Below, one piece after another: positions 11,301 through 23,300 of a stretch of DNA of 64,000 nt. A program made the translations under genes and the position numbers. Position 1 is the stretch's first letter. Each line of letters starts with the position of its first letter. The stretch covers positions 45,598-109,597 of the forward strand of contig MEOG01000046.1 in the NCBI GenBank assembly GCA_001769125.1, in the 5' to 3' direction. The notes beneath the pieces are model-generated. The model made no database searches. It was not told where the DNA came from and saw only the letters and a program-made list of their open reading frames with translations. The DNA is from Bacteroidetes bacterium GWF2_35_48 (lineage in GTDB: Bacteria > Bacteroidota > Bacteroidia > Bacteroidales > GWF2-35-48).

Positions 11301-14300
11301 CATTTAAACTGGTGGTATTCGGAATAAATGTTCCTGTTCCATTAGAAGACCATATTCCACCTGAAGAAACAGCAACCACACCGTTCAGAGTTACAGTAGA
11401 ATTATTTGCACAAACAACAACATCGCTTCCTGCATCAACAGAAGGTCCGGGGGTTATTGTAATGCTCATTTGATCTGATACCGCCAGACAGCCTCCATTG
11501 TTAGTAGATGTTAATGTTAATGAAACAGTTTCTGCTACAATATCAGTCGGGCTTGGGACATAAACCGCATTAAGCGTAGATGCATCAGGGGAAAAAGTAC
11601 CTGAACCGGAAGTGACCCATTGACCTGTGACAGATACTCCGGTTACAGTACCATTAAGAGTAACCTGTGCATTATTTCCGCAAACGGTTCTATCTATTCC
11701 GGCATTTACAGTTGGAGGAGGATTGATACTTATGAGAACAGTATCTGTAACGGCAATACAATTCCCATTACCTGTGGTAGTGAGAATCAAATTCAAATGT
11801 CCTAAAGTAATTTCTGCGCCCGTTGGAGAATAAATTGCATTCAAACTGTTATACCCGGGATTAAATGTACCGTTGCCACCAGACCAGATACCTCCGCTTG
11901 CAATAGTAACATTTCCGTCAAGTGAAGCGTTTGGATTGTTAATACAAACTTCAATATTATCTCCGGCATCTGCTACAGGTGCAGGTGTTATTGTAAGAGT
12001 CAAATTATCCTGCGCCAGATTACAGCTGTTAGCAAGCAGGGTCAGAATTACCTGTCCGTTAATTATATCTGTTGCGCTTGGAGTATATGTTGCGCTTAAA
12101 GAAGTGTTCGAAGGTAAAAATGTTCCTGTACCGGAAGTTGCCCACTGACCTGTAACAGCTCCACCCGAAACAACTCCGTTTATTGAAACTATTGGGTTGT
12201 TAGCACAAACGCTTTTGTCAATACCGGCATTGGCTATTCCGGCAGGATAAATATCAATTCTCATAGTGTCATTTACAGCAGAACAATTTCCTAAATTTGT
12301 GGCAGCAAGTATAATATTGACACCACTATTAATAGAATCAAGAGAACTTGCAACATACGTGGCATTAAGGGAAAAATTACTTGGAATAAAAGATCCCGTG
12401 CCAGAGGTAGTCCATGCACCCGTTGTTGTACCACCGGAAACAGATCCATTAAGAGTCACGTTTAAATTATCAGGGCAGATAACCATATCTGAACCGGCAT
12501 TTACCAAAGGAGATGGAGTTATTGTTACTGTTTTCAGGTCTGTAACAGCAAGACAAGTACCATTGCCGGTAGTTGTTAAAGTAAGAACTACCTGACCGGT
12601 TGTAATATCTGCAGTGCTAGGGGTGTATATTGCAGATAATGTAGTTGCTGAAGGAGAGAACACTCCGGAACCACTAGATGACCAAATCCCTCCATTTGCA
12701 ATATTAATAATTCCACTTAAACTTACTAAATTATTATTAGCGCATACGGAAACATTTTCTCCTGCATCAGCTGTTGGCGAGGGAGTAAATGTAAATTGGA
12801 CATTATCTGTAACAGAGTTACAATTTCCATTACCGGTTGAAGTGAGAACAAGGTTCAGGCTTCCGGCAAGAATTTCACCTGCGGTTGGGGTATATGTTGC
12901 ATTTAGGGCAGTAGCAGATGGAGAAAATAAACCAAGACCTCCTGTCCATTCTCCACCAGATGCGCCAACCACGGAGCCTGCAAGCTGTATAGCAGCATTA
13001 TTAGAACAACGTACCTGATCGGGACCTGCACTTACAACAGGCGCAGAAGTAAATCCAATAGACATTGCATCGCTAACAGGTAAACAAGTTCCATTGCCTG
13101 TTGATGTAAGCGTTAAATTGACATTTCCTGAAGCCATTTCAGCAGCAGTAGGAGTATAAGTAGGTGCCATTGCTGTGTTTCCCGGGTTATAAACCCCGTT
13201 TCCACCTGTCCATATTCCTCCGCCGGCATTGCTTATGCTTCCTGTTAATATTACAACTGCGTTATTCATACAGGCATTTCTGTCGAGTCCTGCATTTGCA
13301 ATAGGAATAGGATTAATAGTAACTTTAACTGTGTCTGAAATCGCAATACAATTCCCGTTGCCAGTAGTTGTGAGTATTAAATTAGCTGTTCCTGCAGATA
13401 TTTCAGCTGCAGAAGGAGCATAAGTAATCGAAAGGGAAGTTGGATTAGGGGTAAAAGTGCCAGAACCACCTGACCATATTCCTCCGGAAGCAATAGTAAC
13501 AGCACCGCTTATGGCTACATTTGCATTATTAGCACAGGATATTTTATCAGCACCGGCATTGGCTGTTGGAGAAGAAGTAAAAGTGAGGTTCATGTTATCT
13601 GAAACCGGAATACAATTTCCATTGCCTGTTGATGTAAGCGTTAGAGTAACAGTACCTGCTACAATTTCACTGGCGGTAGGTGTGTAAACAGCATTAAGAG
13701 TAGTATTATTAGGAGTAAATGTTCCCATTCCTCCAGACCATTCACCTCCTGTAGCATTGGTAACCGTACCGACAAGTGTAACAGATGCATTGTTTGAACA
13801 AAGGGTTCTGTCAATACCTGCATTTACTATAGGCGCAGGACTAAATGTAATTGTCATATTATCACTTACGAAATTACAATTGCCATTTCCAGTAGTTAGA
13901 AGAGTAAGAGTTATGCTCCCTGAAGAAATCTCAGCTGCGGATGGAGTATATGTGGCATTTAAAGTTGTGTTTGCCGGATTAAAAGTTCCAGAACCACCAA
14001 GCCATTGCCCCCCTGTTGCATTCGTCACAACTCCTGCAAGTACAACTAATGGATTATTAGCTCCGGCAACCTGATCAACTCCTGCATTGGCTAAAGGAGA
14101 TCCCGTAATTGTAACTGTCATATTATCTGATACGGCAAGACATGTCCCGTTACCAGTAGTGGTTAAGGTAAGGGTTAGGGTTTCTGCTGATATTTCAGAT
14201 GCAGTGGGTGTGTAAATAGTATTTAGTGTATTATTATCAGGATCAAATGTACCCATACCTCCTGACCATGTTCCTCCTGAAGCAATATTGACACTCCCAT

Positions 14301-17300
14301 TCAGGTAAACATTCGGATTGTTAGCGCAAACAGTCTGGTTCGATCCGGCATCAGTAGTAGGTGCTGATGTAAATGTAATAAAAACATTATTATTTACAGA
14401 TGCGCACTGACCATTCCCTGTTGATGTAAGGGTAAGGGTAATTCCTCCTGCGAATAATTCAGCAGGGGTAGGATAATAAACAGGAGTCATACTAGTTGTG
14501 TTTGGAGTAAATGTTCCTGAGCCACCAGACCATATCCCACCACCAGCATTTAAAACAGATCCGCTAAGAGATACGTTCGAGTTATTAGCACAAACGGATT
14601 GATCTGTTCCTGCATCAACTACAGGTGCATTACCAATAGTGATAACAACATCATCTGTTACGGCATTGCAGCTGCCAATACCCGTAGAAGTTAAAGTAAG
14701 AGTAAGTGATCCTGCTATTATTTCAGCTGCACTAGGAGTATAGGTGGCTGTTAAAGACGTGTTTCCGGGACTGAACGTGCCGATTCCGCCGCTCCATATT
14801 CCGCCACCTGCATTAGTGATTGTTCCTGCAAGAATTACAGAAGCACTATTAGCACAGGAAGTTAGATCTAGTCCTGCATTTACAACAGGAGAAGGCGCAA
14901 TCGTAATTATCATATTATCTGTAACAGCGAAGCAAGTTCCATTCCCTGTTGTAGTAAGGGTAAGTGTTACTGTTCCTGCGGCAATTTCTGCTGTTGTTGG
15001 AGTATAACTTGCACTCATAGAAATATTGTCAGGAGCATAAGTTCCGGATCCTCCAGACCAAATACCTCCTGTTGCAATAGTATAGGAACCGTTCAGGGCA
15101 GTAACATAATTATTAGCGCATTTTGTTTGATCAATTCCCGCAAAAGCAGTAGGAGCAGAAGTAAAGGAAATAGTAATATTATCAGAAACCGCATTGCAAT
15201 TTCCATTTCCGGTTGTAGTTAAGGTAAGGGTAACTGTTCCTGCAGAAATTTCAGCAGCAGAGGGTGTATAAACTGTACTAAGGGTATTGTTGTTAGGAGA
15301 ATAAGTCCCTGCTCCACCTGTCCATTGAGCTCCCGAGGCAAACGTAACAGAGCCGGTTAAAGAAATGTTAGAATTGTTAGCACAAACACTTTGATCTATT
15401 CCGGCATTGGCTGTAGGCACTGGGTTAAATGTAATTGTCATGGCATCTGTAACAGCAATACATGTTCCATTTCCTGTTGAGGTAAGAACAAGCGTAACGC
15501 TCCCTGCAAGAATTTCTTCCGTAGTAGCGGTATAATTCGCATCAAGAGCCGTGTTTCCCGGGTTAAATACACCTACGCCTCCAGACCAAATACCACCCGA
15601 AGCTCCAGTAACAGATGCATTCAGGTTAACAGAAGGATTATTTATACATGCTAAACGGTCAGCCCCTGCATTAACACTTGGAGCATTGGTAAATGTAATA
15701 GTAACCTGATCGCTCACGGCACTGCAATTCCCATTATCTGTAGTAGTCAAAGTCAGAGTAGCACTACCAGCAAGCACTTCTGTCGCAGATGGAGTGTAAA
15801 CAGCATTCATCGTAGTATTGTTCGGTGTAAAAGTTCCTGATCCACCTGACCATATTCCACCAGATGCTATTGTATAAGAACCTGCAAGGGTAATATTCGG
15901 GTTATTGGCACAAACGGTTTGGTTCGGTCCTGCTTCTACAGTAGGTGAAGGACCAAAAGTAAGTACCATGAAATCAGCAACAGGACTGCAAATGCCATTG
16001 CCCGTGGAGGTAAGAATCAGATTCACACTTCCTACAAATATTTCTCCGGCAGTAGGTGTATATATAGCATTTAAAGTTGTACTACTGGGAGTGAAGTTAC
16101 CGAGACCGCCACTCCACTGACCTCCACCAGCAAGGCTCACTGAACCATACAACTGCGTATTTGGGTTATTGGAACATACAGTTTGGTCAACATTAGCATT
16201 TACAACAGGACTTGGATTAAATGTTATTAACACCTGATCTGTTGCAGCGTTACAGTTTCCATTCCCTGTAGTTGTGAGAGTTAATGTCAGATTGCCTGCA
16301 GTAATTTCTTCAGCAGTTGGAGTGTACTGTGCCAGTAAATTTGTATTAGCAGGGTTAAAAGATCCTGCTCCACCTGACCAGACTCCGCCTGTTGCAACTG
16401 CTATAGATCCTCCAAGGAATACTGTTGCATTATTAGTACAAGCTGTAATATCTGTACCAGCACTTGCAACAGGAGCACCGGTTATTGTGATAACCATATT
16501 ATCACTCTCTGCTATACAATTTCCGTTTCCTGTGGATGTAAGTACCAGAGTGGCTGTCCCTGCTGATGCTTCTGCTACAGAAGGAGTATAAATTGCATTT
16601 AAAGTAGCATTATCGGGTAAAAAAGTTCCAGTACCACCAGACCATTGTCCTCCAGTTGCTACAGTTACAGAGCCTGCCAGAGTTAGTGATGCGTTGTTAC
16701 CGCAAACAGTCCTATCAATACCGGCATCAACATCAGGTGAATTTGTAAATGTAATTAACATCTGATCACTAACAGCCAGGCAAGACCCATTACCAGAAGA
16801 AGAAAGAGTTAAGGTAAGTGTACCGGCAGCTATTTCAGCAATTGTTGGAGTATATGTTGCTCCCAAAGTAGAATTTCCGGGATTAAAAAGACCAAGACCT
16901 CCTGACCACGAACCTCCTGTTGCTCCACTTACTGTACCAGCAAGGATTAATGAAGGATTATTAGAACACTTTGTCTGATCCACTCCTGCATTAACAACCG
17001 GAGTTGGAGCAATTGTAATAAGTACATTATCCGTAACCGCATTGCATGTCCCATTACCAGCTGACGTCAAAGTAAGAGTGACAGTACCAGCTAAAATTTC
17101 AGATGCAGAAGGAGTGTAGTCAGGGCTCAAAGAAGTATTGTTCGGGCTGTAGATACCAGAACCACCTGTCCATACTCCACCAGTTGCGCCTGTAACATTT
17201 CCGTTAAGTGTAACCATAGGATTGTTCACGCATGATGTTCTGTCAGAACCAGCATTAGCTATCGGTGTCGGGTTAATGGTAATTGTTAAATTATCGCTTA

Positions 17301-20300
17301 CAGCACTACAGGTTCCATTGCCCGTTGAAGTTAATGTAAGTACCGTAAATCCGGCTGTAATTTCAGTAGCAGAAGGAGTATATACTGTTGTTAAAGAAGT
17401 ATTGTTCGGATTATAAGTTCCAGTACCTCCCGACCAAATTCCTCCAGAAGCGACAGTAACAATCCCATTCAGATTTACATTCAGATTATTAGCGCATATT
17501 GTTGCATCTGATCCTGCATTTATCGTTGGTAAAGCAGTATATGTAATGACCATATTATCAGAAACCGCGTTACATGTACCATTCTCAGTTGTAGTTAGAG
17601 TAAGAGTTACGCTTCCAATGCTTAATTCTGTGCTGGTAGGAGTATATGTAGCACTCATGTTTGTGCTGTTCGGCGTAAAAGCACCAAGACCTCCACTCCA
17701 TTGACCTCCCGTTGCTATAGAATAAGAACCATTCAAAACAGCAACAGCATTGTTTGAACATTTTACCTGATCAATACCAGCATTAACCGTTGGAGCTTGT
17801 GTAATAGTTACTATCATATTATCGTTTACTACAGAACAGTTTCCATTGCCTGTTGTTATTGCAGTAAGAGTAACTGTTCCTGCTGCAATTTCAGATGCAG
17901 ATGGTGTGTAAATTGTATTAAGCGATGTATTGCCCGGGTTAAAAGTCCCTGTTCCTCCTGACCATGCTATACCAGTAGCTATCGTTTCGCTGGCGTTTAA
18001 AATAACAGAAGGATTATTACCGCAAACTGTCTGATCAATGCCAGCATTAATTGTTGGAGCTGCTGTGATTGAAATTGTCATATTGCTGGATACCGCATTA
18101 CAAGTACCATTTCCTGTCGTTGTTAGCGTTAGGGTTACAGTACCGACAGTTATTTCTGCTAATGAAGGAGTATATGTTGCATTCAAGGTTGTAGTATTAG
18201 GGATAAATAATCCTGTTCCACCACTCCATATTCCTCCTGATGCTATCGTTACAACACCGGCAAGAGTCACTCCAGGATTATTTGCACAAACGGTCTGACC
18301 TATACCTGCTGATACCGTGGGGGCTGATGTCAGATTAATTGCCATATTATCAGAAACAGCAGCGCATAAGCCATTACCCGTAGTAGTAAGCGTTAGATTA
18401 ACTACTCCGTTAGAAATTTCTGTAGCAGTAGGGTTATATAGAGCCGTTAATGTCGTGTTATCGGGTGTAAATGTACCAAGACCACCAGACCACTGTCCTC
18501 CGGTTGCAATTGTAACAACACCTGCAAGAGTAGTTGCTGCATTGTTTCCACATTTTGTCTGATCAATACCTGCATTTACAGTTGGGGTTGGTGTAAATGT
18601 AATAAGCACATTGTCTGCAACAGCATTACATAAACCATTACCTGTAGAAGTTAATGTAAGGGTAAGTGATCCAGCACTTATTTCAGCAGCTGTGGGAGTA
18701 TAAATTGTATTAAGGGCAGTATTTCCAGGATTATATTCCCCAGAGCCACCTGACCAGATACCACCAGTTGCATTCGTTATACTTGCATTAAAAGTAACAG
18801 AGGGATTATTAGCACATGCCGTTTTATCGCTTCCTGCATTTACAACTGGTGCTGGACTAATTGTTATCGTGATATTTTCAGAAGCTGCATTACAAGTCCC
18901 ATGCCCTGTTGTAGTAAGAGTTAAAGTTGCCGTACCAGAAGCAATTTCAGCAGCAGAAGGAGTATAAACTGCTGTCAGAGTTGTATTGTTTGGGTTAAAT
19001 GTCCCTGCTCCTCCACTCCATATTCCTCCGGAAGCAATCGTTACTGCACCATCAAGAGTTGTTCCCACGCTGTTTGCACATTTACTTTGATCAAGACCTG
19101 CATTGGCCGTTGGGGATGGAGTTAATGTGATTGTCATGTTATCCGTGGATGCATTACAAGTCCCATTCCCGGTCGTAGTAAGTGTAAGGGTAACGCTTCC
19201 TACAGCGATTTCACCGGTCGTGGGTGTGTAAACAGCACTTAAAGTGTTTGCATCGGGTGTAAAAATGCCAAGACCACCTGACCATTGCCCACCCGTTGCA
19301 AGAGTAACAGTTCCATTAAGTGTAGTTATTGAATTGTTCCCGCACTTTGTTTGATCTACACCTGCATTAACTGTTGGAGCAGCTGTATACGTTATAGTCA
19401 TGTTGTCAGAAACTGAATTACATAACCCGTTACCTGTTGAAGTTAAAGTTAATGTTACAAAGCCTGCTGTGATTTCAGCTGCAGTAGGAGTATAAATAAT
19501 ATTTAATGATGTATTGCCCGGATCAAAAGCACCTGAGCCACCAGACCATACACCACCCGTAGCAACAGTTTCAGAGGCATTAATTGTTGTTGCAGGATTA
19601 TTATCACAAGTAAATTTATCTATTCCTGCATTTATTGTTGGTGCTGTTGTAATAGTAATAACAACATCATCCGTAACGGCATTGCAAGTACCATGTCCTG
19701 TAGTAGTAAGTGTCAGTGTTGCAATACCTGCAGCAATCTCGGCTGCAGAAGGAGAATAAACTGCATTTAGAATAGTATTATTAGGATTATATGTTCCACT
19801 ACCACCGCTCCATTGACCACCGGTAGCAATAGTAACAACTCCGGCAAGTGTTGTTGCAGCATTATTTCCGCACTTGGTCTGATCAATCCCGGCATAAGTA
19901 GTAGGTGTTGCAGAGTATGTGATAACCATATTATCAGAGACTGCATTACAGGTTCCATTCCCTGTTGTAGTCAGCGTAAGGATAACTGTTCCAGTTGATA
20001 TCTCACCCGCAGTTGGAGTATAAGTGGCATTTAAAGTAGTATTGTTTGGCGTAAAAGTTCCTCCTCCTCCAGACCATTGTCCTCCTGTAGCAATAGTAAT
20101 AGTGCCATTAAGTGAAGCAATGGTATTATTTCCGCATTTTGTCTGATCAATACCAGCATTGGCAGTTGGTGAAGTAGTGTAAGAAACAATCATATTATCT
20201 GTAACTGCATTACAAGTTCCGTTTCCTGTAGTGGTTAATATTAATGTTACATTTCCTGTTGCTAACTCCGCTGCGGTAGGTGTGTAAATCATATTTAGTG

Positions 20301-23300
20301 ATGTATTAGAAGGATCATAGATGCCTGAACCTCCTGACCAAGTAACTCCTGTTGCAACCGTTTCTGAGGCATTAATTGTTACAGCAGGATTGTTTGAACA
20401 GACAGATTTATCAATTCCAGCACTTACTGTAGGCGCGGTAGTAATTGTTATTACAACATCATTGGTAACAGAATTACAGGTGCCATTACCTGTGGTAGTG
20501 AGGGTAAGCGTTGCCGTACCTGCTGCAATTTCCGCTGCTGATGGGGTATATACTGCTGTTAGTGTTGTATTATTTGGATTAAAAGTTCCACTACCACCGC
20601 TCCATTGACCACCGGTAGCAGTAGTTACAACTCCGGCAAGTGTAGTTGCTGCATTATTTCCGCATTTTGTTTGGTCAATGCCTGCATTTGCAGTCGGTGC
20701 AACGGTAAGCGTGATGCTCATGTTCTCTGAAGTGGCAGTACAAGTACCATTTCCTGTAGTTGTAAGCGTTAATGTAACTGTTCCAGCCATTATTTCACCG
20801 GAAGTGGGTGTATAAACGGCATTAAGGGTCGTATTATTTGGAGCAAAAGTTCCAAGTCCTCCAGACCACTGACCACCAGTTGCAACGGCAACAGCACCGG
20901 CTAAGGTTGTTGCAGCATTATTTCCGCATTTAGTCTGGTCAAGACCAGCATTGACAGTTGGTGAATTAGTATAGGTAATAACCATGTTGTCTGTAACTGC
21001 ATTACAAGTTCCATTTCCAGTTGAAGTAAGAGTTAATGTAACATTTCCTGCAGCAATTTCCGCGACTGTAGGAGTATAAATAATATTTAACGATGTATTG
21101 TTTGGATCATAAGTTCCTGCACCTCCGCTCCATTGACCACCTGTTGCAACAGTAACAGAGCCATTTATAGCAACGGCAGGATTATTTCCGCATACAGATT
21201 TGTCAACACCTGCATTAACAGTTGGTGCTGTTGTAATAGTAATAATCATTTGATCTGTAACAGCATTACAGCCTCCATTTCCTGTCGTAGTAAGTGTTAA
21301 TGTTACTGAGCCTGCTAACTTTTCACCTGCTGTAGGAGTATATGTGGCATTTAATGTATTTGCATTTGGGAGAAAAATACCGGCTCCACCTGACCAGGCA
21401 CCACCTGTAGCTACAGCAACAACCCCGACCAAAGTAACTGTCGCATTATTAGCACAAACAGTCTGGTCAGATCCGGCATTAGCTGTTGGAGATGCTGTAT
21501 ATGAAATAGTCATATTATTACTAACTGCATTACATGAGCCATTACCTGTTGTAGTGAGGGCTAGCGTAACAGTGCCCGCGCTGAGTTCCGCTGCAGTAGG
21601 CGCATAAACAGCATTCAGGGTGGTATTATTAGGTGTAAATGTACCAAGACCACCAGACCATTGTCCGCCAGTAGCCAAGGTTACAGAACCGTTCAGCGTC
21701 GCATTCGGGTTATTGGAACATTTGCTTTGGTCAACATTGGCATTAGCTGTTGGAGCTGGGGTAAAAATGGTTGTAATGTTATCACTTACTGCAGTACAAG
21801 TTCCATTTCCTGTAGATGTTAGTGTTAATGTAAGCGTACTTGCAGCAATTTCACCTGCAGTTGGAGTGTAAATGGCATTCAGTGCTGTATTCGCAGGATT
21901 ATAAGTACCGCTTCCTCCAGACCATATACCACCAGATGCAACAGTAACAGATCCATTCAATAAAATATCAGTATTATTAGAACATTTTGACTGATCAGGT
22001 CCTGCGCCAGCAACAGGAGCAGGAGAAAAAGTAAGTGTAATGTCATCGCTAACGGCATTACATAAACCATTAGAGGTTGTTGTAAGCGTTAAAGTAGCCG
22101 TGCCCGCAGCAATTTCTCCGGCAGAAGGTGTATAAACAGCGTTTAATGTTGAACTATTAGGATTATAAGTTCCGGCACCACCTGACCATGCACCACCTCC
22201 GGCAAAAGAGACAGAACCATTAAGGGTTACGTTCGCATTGTTTGCACATTTGGTTTGATCCACACCTGCATTTGCTACAGGTGTAGGGTCAATAGTAATA
22301 ACAACGTTATCTGTTACGGCATTACAAAGATCATTTCCAGTAGTAGTGAGGGTTAAGGTTGCGCTTCCTAAAAGTATTTCTCCTACAGAGGGGGTATAAG
22401 TAGCATCTAAAGTAGTATTGTTTGGAGTAAAAGTACCAAGCCCACCTGACCACTGTCCACCAATAGCAATTGTTACAGATCCATTGAGGCTTGTTCCGGG
22501 ATTGTTTCCGCATACAGATATCGCATCACCAGCTTCAGCAGTTGGTGCAATATTAATAGTAATTACCATATCGTCACTTACCGGATTGCAAGCCCCGTTA
22601 CCTGTTGATGCCAGAGTTAATGTAACACTTCCGGCTGCTATTTCAGCAACTGTAGGTGTATAACTAATAGTAAGAGCTGTATTATTGGGATTATAAGTTC
22701 CTGCACCACCGGACCATTGTCCACCTGTTGCATTAATCACAGTACCAATGATTGATAAAACAGTTGCATTGTTTGCACATACAGTCTTGTCTTCACCAGC
22801 ACTTACAACCGGAACAGGAGCAACTGTTATAGTCATTTGATCGTGTTCAGGGTTACAGACTCCATTGCTTGTTGAAGTTAAAGTTAAAGTAGCAGAACCC
22901 GCAGTAATTTCTGCAGCTGATGGGGTATATACAGCATTCAAAGCGGTTGATATAGGATTGTATGTACCAGTACCACCAGACCAGATACCACCACCGGCAA
23001 TAGTAACCGAACCGTCAAGAGTAACGCCTGGATTGTTTTCCCCTGCATCCTGATCGGGACCAGCATCAACAACCGGAGCTGGTATAAATGTAACGGTCAT
23101 AAAATCTTCAACAGGAAAACAATCACTTGTTGACACCAACCGGAATGTTACCACGTTATCCACCAGACTTGGAATATATTGTGCATTTAAAGTGGTGTTG
23201 TCAGGAATGAATGTTCCGGCACCATCACAACTCCATTCACCGGTAGAAGCTCCACCCGTAACAGATCCTGCTAATTGCACTGTATCATTTTTACAAACCG

